A stretch of DNA of 64,000 nt from CAVONV01 sp963697355 (GCA_963697355.1 CAVONV010000023.1:1116001-1180000), one strand, 5' to 3'. Numbered from the stretch's first letter, positions 1-11,700 are shown. A program made the numbers and translations. Notes: a model not told the origin generated them from the letters alone.

Positions 1-105
1 AACGAGTATTTCCACGGCGACAACGGAGCCGGCCTCGGCGCCAGCCATCAAACCGGTTGGACCGGACTCGTGGCAAAGCTCCTCCAACAATCGGGTGGCG
101 CCTGA
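1..105 (+). CDS. C-terminal end of GH63/MGH1-like glycoside hydrolase (partial)
   Basis: Frame 1 is open from the window edge and gives 34 residues ending in a TGA stop at 103-105. The peptide carries the motif FHGDNGAGLGASHQTGWT, which matches the conserved C-terminal (alpha/alpha)6-barrel end of MGH1-like glucosidases of family GH63, enzymes that hydrolyse alpha-glucosidic or mannosylglycerate-type bonds. Only the last helix region is visible, so substrate and full length cannot be judged. It is followed by a dispersed repeat and the higBA locus, with no sign of co-transcription. Confidence 0.7.
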   Translation, partial: NEYFHGDNGAGLGASHQTGWTGLVAKLLQQSGGA

Positions 106-120
106 AGCGAGGCGCCAAAG

Positions 121-228
121 CTTCCACCGCCGTCTCGAGAAGCTCGTCTGTTCGCATGAGATGTTGATTCAAGGAACAAGGTGTTGATTTGAAGCCATGA
201 GGTGTCGGTTTAGGGAACAAGCTGCAGA
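121..228. repeat. Dispersed repeat, copy 1 (second copy at 33562-33666)
   Basis: About 105 bases are shared with 33562-33666 at roughly three quarters identity. The best block is GCCATGAGGTGTCGGTTTAG followed by GGAACAA, and a second GGAACAA lies upstream. No intact ORF spans it. The internal GGAACAA spacing suggests the end of a lost mobile element. It lies between the glycosidase tail and higBA. Confidence 0.6.
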
Positions 229-261
229 TTGCCATGCACGCTCGGTGTCCAGAGAAGGCAA

Positions 262-296
262 ATACCTTTATCAGGTATACCTCGTTATGGTATAAT
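262..296 (+). promoter_or_regulatory. higBA promoter with two tandem palindromic operators
   Basis: Two copies of the palindrome ATACC-N7-GGTAT lie in tandem at 262-278 and 277-293, overlapping by two bases. The second runs into a TATAAT -10 box at 291-296; TTATCA at 268-273 is a plausible -35 at 17 bp spacing. The -10 ends five bases before the GTG start of higB, so the transcript would be leaderless or nearly so. HigA antitoxins autorepress through such palindromes, so these are the likely HigA operators (inference). Confidence 0.65.
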
Positions 297-301
297 GGCC
301 T

Positions 302-592
302 GTGGCCATCCAGGGCTTCGCTGAACTATCGGTTGAACGGTTCTTCAGGGAGGACCGACTCAGCAAACGTGTCGGGTGGTCCGGTGTCAAGAAAATTGCT
401 GCGAGGAAGCTCGACGTGCTTGACTATGCCGAAGCGTTGAGTGACCTTGCGTCCCCGCCAGGAAACCGGCTCCAGGCTCTAAAGGGGGGGCTCAAGGGTT
501 TTCATAGCATCAGGATCAATGATCAGTGGCGGGTAGTATTCCGCTGGACGGAAGCGGGTCCGGTGGACGTTGATATTCGAGATTATCACTGA
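302..592 (+). CDS. higB: HigB-type RelE/ParE superfamily toxin
   Basis: A 96-residue protein with the HigB hallmarks: an N-terminal region with ERFFRED, the central NRLQALKGGLKGFHSIRIN strand pair, NDQWRVVFRW and a C-terminal DIRDYH. HigB toxins are ribosome-dependent mRNA interferases that cleave translated mRNA. The GTG start at 302 is supported by the TATAAT five bases upstream, an arrangement repeated exactly at the second higBA locus (35902). The antitoxin gene follows after 11 bases, the usual toxin-first order of higBA. Length and motifs are normal for the family, so activity is likely. Confidence 0.9.
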   Translation: MAIQGFAELSVERFFREDRLSKRVGWSGVKKIAARKLDVLDYAEALSDLASPPGNRLQALKGGLKGFHSIRINDQWRVVFRWTEAGPVDVDIRDYH

Positions 593-603
593 GAGAACGG
601 TTT

Positions 604-903
604 ATGAATCGAAAGAGAAGGCTACGCAAACCAACGAGCCCCGGAGAAATCCTCAAGGAGGAGTTCTTGGTGCCGCTTGGCATGACACAGAAACAACTCG
701 CAGATCACCTCGGGTGCGACGTCAAGGTCGTCAATAGGATTGTGAACGGTCGTACTTCGGTGACGGCGGAGATGGCTCTGAAACTCGGTGCCACATTCAG
801 AACTACGCCGGGGTTTTGGTTGAATGCTCAGAAGGCGATGGATCTTTATATAGCTGCCAATCGGCTAAAATTGCTTCCCAAACCACTCCTCAGAGCGAGT
901 TGA
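604..903 (+). CDS. higA: HigA-type antitoxin, XRE-family helix-turn-helix
   Basis: A 99-residue XRE-type DNA-binding protein beginning a few residues before PGEILKEEFLVPLGMTQ, the HigA signature in which the helix-turn-helix lies near residues 25-60 (QKQLADHLGCDVKVVNRIV). It neutralises HigB and should repress the operon through the ATACC-N7-GGTAT sites upstream of higB. GAGAG about nine bases before the ATG can serve as ribosome binding site, so the gene may be translated independently of the leaderless first cistron. The C-terminus reads FWLNAQKAMDLY, standard for the family. Confidence 0.9.
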   Translation: MNRKRRLRKPTSPGEILKEEFLVPLGMTQKQLADHLGCDVKVVNRIVNGRTSVTAEMALKLGATFRTTPGFWLNAQKAMDLYIAANRLKLLPKPLLRAS

Positions 904-928
904 TACGGACTGGGTCGCGTCGTACTCT

Positions 929-997
929 CCTAATCGCCTCGAGCGTCTGCACGGAGCTCGGAGCGGACAATACAGCATTCGGGTCAACAATCAGTAG
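929..997 (+). pseudogene. Fragment of another HigB toxin
   Basis: Twenty-two in-frame codons read PNRLERLHGARSGQYSIRVN then NQ before a TAG. This is the conserved core of a HigB toxin and resembles the HigB at 35618-35902 (NRLERLKGRRQGQYSIRIND) more than its immediate neighbour. No start or N-terminal part is visible, and the frame stops where the conserved Trp-Arg would follow. It is a remnant of a third higB gene. Confidence 0.6.
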
Positions 998-1091
998 AAG
1001 CCGTTGAGTTGCACGGCGTAGCCTGCCGCCTGTCGTTATCTGTTACGTCGGTACGCGTTTCCTCGCGGCTGTTTCCGGCGCCGGGGGTGAA

Positions 1092-1937
1092 TCACAGCGG
1101 AAATTTCTCAGGTATGAGTTTTCTCTGCGCCAGTGTCTTTTGGTCGTCGTATTTGCCTTTCAGATTGCGCTTGCCCAGCCGTACTTGTTTCCGCGGAATA
1201 TCCTTGTAGGGGATTTGACTCAAGAGATGGGCGATGCAATTCAGCCGCGCGTGTCTTTTGTCGTCCGCCCGCACAACATACCAGGGCCCGTCCTTTGTAT
1301 CGGTGGCGGCGAACATGGCATCGCGTGCTCTGGAATAGTCATACCACCGTCTATAAGATTCTACGTCCATCGGGCTGAGCTTCCATGTCTTGCGCGGGTC
1401 CTTGATGCGAGCCGAGAATCTGCGCTCCTGCTCCTCCATGCTGACGTCGAACCAGTATTTGAATAGATGGATACCACTTTCCACGATCATCTTTTCGAAG
1501 ACCGGCACCGCCTTCAGAAACGAGTCGTATTCCTTGTTGGAACAAAAACCCATGACCTTCTCGACACCGGCTCGATTGTACCAACTGCGATCGAAGATGA
1601 CGATTTCACCTGAACTGGGGAATTGCGATATATACCGTTGGCCGTGCATTTGGCCTTTTTCTCGATCAGAAGGTGCAGGCAGGGCGACGGATCGGAAAAC
1701 GCGAGGGCTCACTCTTTCGGTGATGCGTTTGATGACACCGCCTTTCCCCGCCGCATCACGCCCTTCGAACACGACAATGGCGCGGTAGTTGTTCTCGACG
1801 ATCCAGTACTGGAGTTTTACGAGCTCGGCATGGAGCTTGTACATCTCCTTCTCATACGCCTTTTTTGACAGACGGTTGTTCCCGTCTGCTTGATTCTTCG
1901 AAGACTTCGCTCGTTTACCTTTGTCTTTTTTGCCCAT
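1092..1937 (-). CDS. ppk2: Polyphosphate kinase 2 (PPK2 family)
   Basis: A cytoplasmic P-loop kinase of 281 residues, using polyphosphate to phosphorylate nucleotides or the reverse. The Walker A GRDAAGKGG lies near residue 60, and the family motif DRSWYNRAGVEKVMGFC follows near residue 117 as part of the lid and Walker B region. The N-terminus is a lysine-rich tail (MGKKDKGKRAKSSKNQ), common in PPK2. Length fits the single-domain PPK2 class. It is monocistronic here. Which nucleotide it prefers cannot be read from sequence. Confidence 0.92.
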   Translation of the reverse strand: MGKKDKGKRAKSSKNQADGNNRLSKKAYEKEMYKLHAELVKLQYWIVENNYRAIVVFEGRDAAGKGGVIKRITERVSPRVFRSVALPAPSDREKGQMHGQRYISQFPSSGEIVIFDRSWYNRAGVEKVMGFCSNKEYDSFLKAVPVFEKMIVESGIHLFKYWFDVSMEEQERRFSARIKDPRKTWKLSPMDVESYRRWYDYSRARDAMFAATDTKDGPWYVVRADDKRHARLNCIAHLLSQIPYKDIPRKQVRLGKRNLKGKYDDQKTLAQRKLIPEKFPL

Positions 1938-2331
1938 TATTCTCTTGTTCTAAAAGGGGTACGACGCCAAAGCAACGCCAGTTCAACCAACAGCATAGTG
2001 GTTATCCTCTTCTTTGTCACCCCCCCCGCCGGGAAGGTCTGCAAGGGTGCAAAAAAGCGGTGTAATTGAGATAATCTCGACGCCATACGGAAATCGTCCG
2101 TGAAACGACCGGTTCGTTTCCGCATTGGGACGGGCACGAATCGAATCCTTGGAGCGGAGCTATGAAAACATCAAGCTGCAGCTAAAGGCACTCATTCCCA
2201 CAGAGAGACACGAGCTCGTGCCTACCGACCCCATCCGTTGGGAGGATGTGTTGAGCGGCAAGGTTAGATTCTACAAAGAGTAGTCCACCCATTTTGTTGC
2301 CAACTTGTTTGGAACTCGAAAGGCGACGGTT
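1938..2331. other. Region with a short orphan ORF (2125-2283)
   Basis: No recognisable gene. On the plus strand an open frame from TTG 2125 to TAG 2283 encodes about 52 residues (core RARIESLERSYENIKLQLKA, ending DVLSGKVRFYKE). It looks like the C-terminal end of a helical protein whose upstream part is missing, since an in-frame stop lies at 2101. It could be a small gene or a remnant; no family was recognised. Confidence 0.3.
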
Positions 2332-3570
2332 ATGAAAAGGAGAAGTTTCTTTGGCACGCTCGGCATAGGAACGCTCGGAGCGACGCTATCGCAATTCACC
2401 AATCCTCGTCGTGTCTCCGGTGAACAACGCGCGTCAACCGGATGTAGTGAGTTTCCAGACGATTTCGCTGTCTCACCCGCTCCTGAAGATCAGTGTGATC
2501 CGTGGATTGAATTGGACATGAAGAATTTGGCCTGGAACATTCAGGAAACGCGAAAACGTGTCGGAGACAGGCCGATTCTGGCCGTTGTTAAATGCAATGC
2601 CTATGGTCACGGGCTTGTAGAAATGTCTCAAGGTATGGCCGATAACGGAATCTCTCATTTTGGCGTCGTCAAAGTCTGGGAAGCGGTATCTCTCCGAGAG
2701 AAAAAAATCGGAGACATGGTGCTAAATCTCGGCCCGTTTTCGCGGTTGGAAGCAGTCGACATAGTCAAGCATGGCATAAGTCAATCTGTTTACACCGATG
2801 CGGTAGAACTTCTTGCCGAGGAGGCGCGAAAACAACAAAAACAAGTCAAGGTGCATATTAAGATGGATACCGGTCTCGGCCGCATAGGTATTCCCATGAA
2901 CGAAGCCGGCGCGTTCATAGAAAAAGTAGGCGCAATGCCCGAGATAAAGATTGAGGGTGTTATGACCGTCATGACCGACAAAAAGAGAATACCTTCACAG
3001 ATAAGGGATTTTGAGAGTATTTGTGATGCAGCCGAAAGAAAAGGCATCTTCCTGGGAACCCGTCATTCCGCTTCATCTAAAGATGTCGCGGAAAATCCTG
3101 AGACCTACATGGATATGGTACGGCCGGGCAATTGTCTTTGCGGATTGGAACCACTCCCCAACATGAATGTGAAGCCGGTTTTGTCATTCAAGACGCGTGT
3201 GATACTGATAAAGAAAGCGCCGGCCGGCACCGATATCGGTTGGAACAATGAACATCCTATCGAAAAAGACACACTGTTTGCTTTGCTGCCGGTTGGTTAT
3301 TACGACGGATTTTCACCCAATGTTTCCGGTAAGGCTGATGTTCTGATCAGGGGACGCAGGTATCCCGTCAGCGCTTTTATTTCTGCCGATCATACATTTG
3401 TCGATATTACCGGCTCAGACGAACTTTCCATCGGCGACGAAGTGGTGATCATCGGGAAGCAGGGAAGAGAAGAAATCACAAACAAAGAGATAACAGAACA
3501 CAGTCAACGGTCGGTCTACCGGACAACGACATATCTCAATCCGCACATGCCGCGGCTGAAGATATTTTAG
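2332..3570 (+). CDS. Tat-exported alanine-racemase-like PLP protein
   Basis: A fold-type III PLP enzyme of 412 residues. ATG 2332 is chosen because it starts directly at the twin-arginine signal MKRRSFFGTLGIGTLG; an in-frame TTG at 2305 only adds nine residues. The PLP lysine lies in AVVKCNAYGHG near residue 93, followed by MDTGLGRIG, MVRPGN and GYYDGF. Alanine racemase uses that Lys and a Tyr from the C-terminal domain as the two catalytic bases. Here the usual AG..VSYG segment reads AGTDIGWNN, so the Tyr appears replaced by Trp, and the final PRVY-type Tyr reads PRLK. A periplasmic racemase with altered specificity, or a non-racemase PLP protein, are both possible. Confidence 0.8.
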   Translation: MKRRSFFGTLGIGTLGATLSQFTNPRRVSGEQRASTGCSEFPDDFAVSPAPEDQCDPWIELDMKNLAWNIQETRKRVGDRPILAVVKCNAYGHGLVEMSQGMADNGISHFGVVKVWEAVSLREKKIGDMVLNLGPFSRLEAVDIVKHGISQSVYTDAVELLAEEARKQQKQVKVHIKMDTGLGRIGIPMNEAGAFIEKVGAMPEIKIEGVMTVMTDKKRIPSQIRDFESICDAAERKGIFLGTRHSASSKDVAENPETYMDMVRPGNCLCGLEPLPNMNVKPVLSFKTRVILIKKAPAGTDIGWNNEHPIEKDTLFALLPVGYYDGFSPNVSGKADVLIRGRRYPVSAFISADHTFVDITGSDELSIGDEVVIIGKQGREEITNKEITEHSQRSVYRTTTYLNPHMPRLKIF

Positions 3571-3756
3571 TAGGACCTGACGTTCATGCTTCCCTAGTGA
3601 CAGAGCGACGAACAACACTTGATCACTACACCCGACTCGCTGCCTAGGCTCGCTGGGTCTTGCTCCGCGGACTTCCCTGAACAGATAAGAACTCCCGGAA
3701 CCCTTGGCATGAGCAAGTAAGCAGGGTGAGGTCAAAAACGCGCGTCAAACGAGGAT

Positions 3757-5664
3757 TTACGCCTTACGCTTCCTCACGTCCGCCAGAGAGAACTTCTGGT
3801 GCCAGGTGGATTCGGCGCCACCGCTGTAGCGGGCAGTTTCCACGTCGACGAGGTAGGGACTGCCGGAGCGGGTGGCATCCATGCCTCGGCGGAGTGCAGC
3901 TTCAAGCTCGTGGCCTTGCTCGACTTTTTCGCCGGGTACGCCTTGGCTTTCGGCCAGCTTGACGAAGTCGATATCGGGCTCGCCTAGGTACATTCCGACG
4001 TAGTGGCCGCTCGACGCCATCTTTCCTTTGTAGCGGTAATAGGCTCGCCGGACGGTTTGGTAGTTTTTGTTGTTCCAGACCACGGTCAGGACCGGTATGG
4101 AATAACGCGCCTGCGTCCAAAAGCCCGAGGCGCTGTACATGAGAGAGCCGTCTCCAATCGAGCAGACGACCTGCCTGTCGGGAGCGGCCAACTTCGCACC
4201 GATGGACGCGCCAATGCCCCAGCCGAGGGACATTCCCGTGTTGCTGAGCCACATGGGCTCTCCAGGGCGGAAACCGAATGAGAAGAAGTCGTACTTACCG
4301 GTCAAGTTCTCGCTCACCACGATGGCATCGGAGTCGATGTTTTTGGCCAGTGTGGCACCGAGCTCATCCGGGTGGGCGGGATTTTGGCCGACGTTTTTCC
4401 TTGCTTCGTTTTCGATTCTGGCTTTTTGAGCCGAAGCGATGGCGCGGACTTCTTCGGATCGAGACGTCGCGAGGGCTGTCATTTTCTCCTCGGTGATCAT
4501 GCTTTCGAGCGCGGCGCTCAGATCCTCGAGTGTCTCTTTCACATCGGCGACCAGGGCGAGATCGGTGGCATAGTTGCGACTCATCGACGAGGGATCGATT
4601 CCGATCCGGACTATTGCCGCATCCGAGGGTACCTCCGGGTTTTGTGGAATCGTCCGTCCGCCGAAATCTCTCGAGCCGACACAGAGGATCAAGTCGACTC
4701 CCTTCTTGACATACTCGGACTGAACGCTGTACCGGCCGAGGTAGTGACGGTGGTGCGTGGGGAAATTCTGAAATCCTTGGGAGCCACTGGTTACCGCCAG
4801 TCCCAATTGCTCGGAGAGTTGAAGGAGCTCTTGCTGGGCGCCGGACTTCCAGACGCCGTCTCCGACCACCATCAAGGGACGGCGTGCCTCAATCAGGAGG
4901 CGGGCCGTTTCTTCGATGGCGTTCTCGTCGGCCCGAATGCGGCCGCGGAGCATGAACCGATCGGCGGGGAGGATGTCGCCCTTGGCTTTGCCCTCGAGGG
5001 CGTAGCTGGCGGTGGCGAGGTAGACGGGGCCTCCGGGCTCGGTCGTTGCCACCTTGAATGCCCGTCTCAACATGAGGGCGAGGCTATCCGCCTGCCTGGC
5101 CTCCCAGGAGATCTTGGTGAACTGGCGGTTGACCTCTTTCTGATCGTAGCCGGGACGGGGACCTAGTGTCGTTTCGTCGCTCCAAACCTCGTTGTCGTTC
5201 AGGCCGGCGGTGACGACGAGGGCCGAGCCGTCTCGGCTCGCGTTGTACAACTGGCCGGCCATTTGGGCGGTGCCCGCAATCACGTGAACGTTTATCAGGG
5301 CGGGCTTTCGGCTGATACGGTGGTAGCCATCCGCGGTGGAGGTCACGACCCCTTCGTGCAGTCCCATGATGAGCTGCATACCGGGCGTGTCGGAGAAGGC
5401 GTCGAAAAAACCCACCTCGAACGAGCCTGGGTTAGTGAACAAATACTCCACACCCGCCGCTTTGGCTTGGGCCACCATCAAATCACCCCCGGTACCTACG
5501 ACCCGGGAAACATCCGCGGCGCCCAGGTGTGTAAGCTCAGAGGCTTCCACGGGCTTCAATACTGCTTCGGCCGCCGCCGCACTGAATCCGAGCGCTGCCA
5601 TTCCCTTCAGGAAACCACGGCGGGAAAGCCCTTGTTCTTGGTAGCGGTGAACGAGCTCTCTCAT
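3757..5664 (-). CDS. Tat-exported thiamine-diphosphate-dependent enzyme, acetolactate synthase/benzoylformate decarboxylase-like
   Basis: A three-domain ThDP enzyme of 635 residues. ATG 5664 is preferred because a twin-arginine signal (SRRGFLKGMAALGF) begins about 13 residues later; the open frame extends upstream without a better start. The N-terminal Pyr domain has NPGSFE with the cofactor-activating Glu and LHEGVVTSTADGY. The middle domain is visible as MVVGDGVWKSG. The PP domain has GDGSLMYS and, about 26 residues on, WNNKNY, the metal-diphosphate motif. Such enzymes decarboxylate or ligate 2-oxo acids. Export of a ThDP enzyme is uncommon. The substrate is unknown. Confidence 0.85.
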   Translation of the reverse strand: MRELVHRYQEQGLSRRGFLKGMAALGFSAAAAEAVLKPVEASELTHLGAADVSRVVGTGGDLMVAQAKAAGVEYLFTNPGSFEVGFFDAFSDTPGMQLIMGLHEGVVTSTADGYHRISRKPALINVHVIAGTAQMAGQLYNASRDGSALVVTAGLNDNEVWSDETTLGPRPGYDQKEVNRQFTKISWEARQADSLALMLRRAFKVATTEPGGPVYLATASYALEGKAKGDILPADRFMLRGRIRADENAIEETARLLIEARRPLMVVGDGVWKSGAQQELLQLSEQLGLAVTSGSQGFQNFPTHHRHYLGRYSVQSEYVKKGVDLILCVGSRDFGGRTIPQNPEVPSDAAIVRIGIDPSSMSRNYATDLALVADVKETLEDLSAALESMITEEKMTALATSRSEEVRAIASAQKARIENEARKNVGQNPAHPDELGATLAKNIDSDAIVVSENLTGKYDFFSFGFRPGEPMWLSNTGMSLGWGIGASIGAKLAAPDRQVVCSIGDGSLMYSASGFWTQARYSIPVLTVVWNNKNYQTVRRAYYRYKGKMASSGHYVGMYLGEPDIDFVKLAESQGVPGEKVEQGHELEAALRRGMDATRSGSPYLVDVETARYSGGAESTWHQKFSLADVRKRKA

Positions 5665-5812
5665 TTCAGTCCTCCGAAGAAAGGTGACCGGCCACTTTGT
5701 ATCGGGCGATGCTACTATGCGGCGGGGTGGAAACACAATGACACAGAACGACGTGTCCCGGTTTGCCTGGACCTCGCTCAAGGCGTAGGATCTTGTCGGG
5801 AAGCTGAAGTTC

Positions 5813-7459
5813 ATGACTCCCATAATGACAGAGAGACGAGAGCTCGGATTGCCGGCTATCGCTACATCTGTCCTCCTCACGTTGTCCGCGGCAAAGCTCC
5901 TGCTTCACTTTCTGACCAACGGCAACTACGGCTACTTCATCGACGAGCTCTACTACATCGCTTGTAGCGAGCACCTCGACTTCGGCTACGTGGATCATCC
6001 GCCGATGATTGCACTCGTCACGTGGCTGACCCGAGCCCTTTTGGGCGATTCACTTTTCGCCTTGCGGCTGTTTCCTGCCCTCGCCGGTGCGGCAACCGTG
6101 TTTCTCGCCGGCCTGATCGCCCGCTCACTCGGGGGTGGACGGTTCGCTCAGCTTCTGGCCGGGCTCGCGGTGATCATCTCCCCCCTCTTTTTATTCATGA
6201 ATACCATTCTCTCGATGAATGCCTTGGACGCGTTGCTCTGGACACTGGCCGCTTGGCTCGTGGTCCAAATCATCAACCGCGGACGGGCGATGGATCGGGG
6301 GAGCGAGGTCGCATCGACGAACGAGACCGCAGGTCTTGCGGTTGGTGACAACGGCGACCGCAACGGGCTATCCGTGCCGACGCTCTGGCTCGTTCTTGGC
6401 TTAGTGCTCGGCATCGGACTCGAGAACAAGATCTCGGTGCTCTTTTTCGGTTTCGGGCTTGCAGTTGGCCTCCTTCTCACCGTCGAGCGACGGCACCTTC
6501 GGACACCCTGGCCTTGGTTGGCCGGGGGGATCGCGCTCGCCCTCTTCTTGCCACACCTCATCTGGCAAATGGTTCATGAGTGGCCCACGCTCGAGTTCAT
6601 GCACAACGCCACGGTTATCAAGAACCGGCCGATGGCCGTGTCCGAGTTCCTCTTTGTCCAGATCCTCGAAATCCACCCTTTGAACTTCGTCCTTTTGCTG
6701 CTCGGCCTTTGGTTCTTTCTCGTTTCCAGAAGAGGAAGACCATACCGACTCTTTGGCTGGATGTATCTGGCCTTCCTCGCCGTGTTATTGACGCGGAATG
6801 CAAAACCGTACTACGCGGGCCCCATCTATCCTCTCATGGTGGCCGGCGGTGCGGTCTTTTTCGAGCAACTCTTGTCGCGGGCTCGGCGTTCCTGGCCGGC
6901 AGTCATCGTTGTTTCCGTTTTCGCGATCGGTGGAGCCGCTCTGGCGCCCATGACCCTGCCGGTTCTGCCTGTGGAGACCTTCATTCGTTACCAGAGCTTC
7001 GTCCTCGGCGGCCCCCTCGGCTCCTCAGAGAATAAGGATGTAGGACCCCTCCCACAGCACTACGCCGACATGTTCGGCAACGAGGAACTGACGGAATTGG
7101 TGGCCGAGGTCTATCAGGAGCTCAGTGCCGAGGAGCAGTCACGATGTATCATCTACGGAATGGCGTACCCTCAGGCGGGCGCCATTGACGTTTTCGGTTC
7201 GCGCTACGGTCTGCCGAAGGCGATATCAGGTCACAACAGTTATTGGCTCTGGGGCCCCGGTGAGCGCACCGGTGAGATCGTGATCGTGATGGGTCTGAAC
7301 GAGGAGGTCTTGAACGGTATATTCGACGATGTCACCGAAGCGCGCGTCTTTCGACATCCCTACGCCATGCCGTGGCGGAACAACTTACCCATCTACCTTT
7401 GCCGTGAGCCCCGAGTGCCCCTGAAAAGCATCTGGCCGGAATTCAAGCACTACGAGTAA
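5813..7459 (+). CDS. GT39/PMT_2-type membrane glycosyltransferase
   Basis: A polytopic protein of about 548 residues with the PMT_2/ArnT-like signature near the N-terminus: DELYYIACSEHLDFGYVDHP. The first Asp-Glu of this loop is the proposed catalytic site in GT-C enzymes using polyprenyl-phosphate sugars. Many hydrophobic helices follow (for example FAQLLAGLAVIISPLFLF and LAGGIALALFLPHLIW), then a soluble C-terminal domain from about residue 400. It should transfer a sugar from a lipid carrier to lipid or protein on the outer face of the inner membrane. ATG 5813 or 5825 could start it. It is divergent from the ThDP gene with about 150 bases between them. Confidence 0.85.
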   Translation: MTPIMTERRELGLPAIATSVLLTLSAAKLLLHFLTNGNYGYFIDELYYIACSEHLDFGYVDHPPMIALVTWLTRALLGDSLFALRLFPALAGAATVFLAGLIARSLGGGRFAQLLAGLAVIISPLFLFMNTILSMNALDALLWTLAAWLVVQIINRGRAMDRGSEVASTNETAGLAVGDNGDRNGLSVPTLWLVLGLVLGIGLENKISVLFFGFGLAVGLLLTVERRHLRTPWPWLAGGIALALFLPHLIWQMVHEWPTLEFMHNATVIKNRPMAVSEFLFVQILEIHPLNFVLLLLGLWFFLVSRRGRPYRLFGWMYLAFLAVLLTRNAKPYYAGPIYPLMVAGGAVFFEQLLSRARRSWPAVIVVSVFAIGGAALAPMTLPVLPVETFIRYQSFVLGGPLGSSENKDVGPLPQHYADMFGNEELTELVAEVYQELSAEEQSRCIIYGMAYPQAGAIDVFGSRYGLPKAISGHNSYWLWGPGERTGEIVIVMGLNEEVLNGIFDDVTEARVFRHPYAMPWRNNLPIYLCREPRVPLKSIWPEFKHYE

Positions 7460-7480
7460 CATCATCGGAAAGTACAGGTA

Positions 7481-7508
7481 GAAAAAAGGGGCCTGTCCCC
7501 CTTTTTTC
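7481..7508. terminator. Bidirectional terminator / REP-like palindrome
   Basis: A perfect 11-bp stem (GAAAAAAGGGG pairing with CCCCTTTTTTC) with a six-base loop lies between two converging genes. It has a T-run on both strands and so could end both transcripts. The core GGGG-CCTGTC-CCCC resembles the large palindrome at 50271-50342, suggesting a dispersed family. Confidence 0.75.
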
Positions 7509-7514
7509 AATGCG

Positions 7515-9126
7515 TTACTTGACCACAAAAGGCGCGGTAACCGGGTTGGGTGCGGCTCCTTCCTTCGATTTCTTGACCATCCGTGCCACTTCTTCCATGA
7601 TGCGGGCGTTGTTGACGACAATCCCGTCCTTTATTGTATGAACGATTCCGTTGGTGCGGATCATCTTGCCGTTTTTGTCCAATCTCAAAGCACCGAAAGA
7701 ATAAAGGAAACGGAGGTTATAGAGAGGGCTCCCGTCCACGATGATGAGATCGGCCAAGTACCCAGGATGGACGAGCCCCACGTTCTTCAAACGGATGGTC
7801 TCGGCACTGTTGAGTGTCGCCGACTTGATCACTTCCAACGTGTGCATTCCCGACTCGCGCAGGAGTTGTAGCTCCCTGACATTCGAGAATCCAGGAGTGG
7901 CAAAAATGTAGGCGTCATCCGTACCGTAGGCGACGCGGCCACCTCGATTGTTGAACTCGTAGATCAGGTCCCCCCAGAGATCGAAGGCCTCGTACCAACT
8001 TTGCTCATCGTCCGATGTCCAGTCGTATTGAAAGGCACCGTGGTAAGCGGGGTTGGGCCCGTTCCATTTGACGAGCTCTTGGTGGGTGTACCTTTCATGC
8101 CAAGGTAGACTCATAGCTCGCAGGTAGTCCCGTTGTGCTTCGTAGACTACGCGGGTCGAGAGCATGGTTACGCCGTATTTGACGAGATCCTCCGCTACCT
8201 CTGTAAGTAAGCGTTCCTTAGCCGTTCTGTTGGCCTCCTGCCACACGACGCCGGCATGACGAAAGCGGTGGTTCTCGTTGTTGTAGTTGTAGTCTCGAGG
8301 AAAATCCTGGACGGTCCGGTCGAGTGCGGACTCCGCGTACCCATAGTGATGCAAGATCATCGTGACACCGAGTCGAGCCGCTTCGACCGCGTCGATGACC
8401 GCCGTTGCCGATGGTGGAATGTGTACGGCTGTCACTCCGCCGGCGTCCCAGACCGCTTTCGTGGCCGCACCGAAAAGATCTCGATTCCAGGCAATCCCAT
8501 TGAGGTAAACGATCGGTGTTCCTCTATCCACCATCTCGCGGGCGATTTGTGGAGCGTTGGCCGGATCTTCCATGAACAACGGATCGTGCTCCAAATCCTC
8601 ACCCCAACTACAAAGAGGGTACAGGCGTGGCGCCAGGATCTTGTTTTCTGCACTGAGTCGTTTCTGCTCTAATGCCTGGTCCAAACCACGATCGGCTGCA
8701 GGAACATACGTGGTGACTCCATGCGCCAGTCGTAAGTAATGCAAATATTCCATCTCCATCGGTTCCTGGCGGATATGGTTGTGAAGATCGATCAATCCCG
8801 GCAGGACGTACATGCCGGTGGCGTCGATCACGCGATCACCGGTTGGACGATCGGTCTCGCCCCTTCGCTCCGCGCTGACCGGGTCGAACGCAATCATCTC
8901 CTTGATGATGTTCTTTTCGACGGTGATATCGAAAGGACCAATTGGGGGTCCGCCCCACCCCGGTATCACCATGGCACCCCTGATGACGAGCCGGTTGTAC
9001 GGCCCTTCCGCCAGCTCGCCGAACGTCTTGGGCGCTCTGGGCTGAGGCCGACGTTGGAGTAAGACCCAACAAGAGTAGTGCGACGATGCACACGCCCAAT
9101 GGAGACCGAGCCGTAAAAGCGTTCAT
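7515..9126 (-). pseudogene. Exported amidohydrolase (imidazolonepropionase-like), one frameshift
   Basis: The catalytic part (7515-8972) is intact: LPGLIDLHNHIRQE near its N-terminus gives the HxH metal pair, VTAVHIPPSA and MILHHYG the later His ligands, and AYGTDDAYIF the C-terminal Asp. The signal peptide lies in another frame at 9126 (MNAFTARSPLGVCIVALLLL, ending SASAQ). Joining them needs one base less in the GGG run at 9030-9032, which restores SASAQSAKTFGELAEGP and then NRLVIRG. The gene is therefore either functional with a sequencing error or freshly inactivated. The product would be a periplasmic metal-dependent hydrolase of cyclic amides or peptide derivatives; the substrate is unknown. 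Confidence 0.8.
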
Positions 9127-9470
9127 TTCTTCTTCCCTCCTAGAATCGACTGTTGTACAGAGCCCTCGATATCGCGATTGAGAGCGCGTGTCAATAGGGC
9201 GGAACGGGATCTAGCGAAGTTGGGCTACAGATCTGAGGCAGACCGCTTCGGGCAGTGTGGCGGGAATCCTACAACGAAGATTCACCATGTAATTGAGCGG
9301 AATGGGTCATTCGACTAGCGGTACCCATACCAAATGGGATATCATCAGGCCCAATAGAGTCGGAAATTCAAGATGATCGCGCTGGGAGCGGGTATCGAAT
9401 TTCCTATCTTCTTACCGATATCTAAGCAAAGCGCTGCGCAAGCGGCACAAATTCAGGGAGGGTATTAGCC
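9127..9470. other. Intergenic region upstream of katG
   Basis: About 340 bases between the divergent amidohydrolase and katG genes. No ORF of note, no clear Fur or OxyR box and no strong promoter was recognised. The only clear element is the ribosome binding site AGGGAGG just before the ATG at 9471. Confidence 0.4.
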
Positions 9471-11700
<2,230 letters not shown>

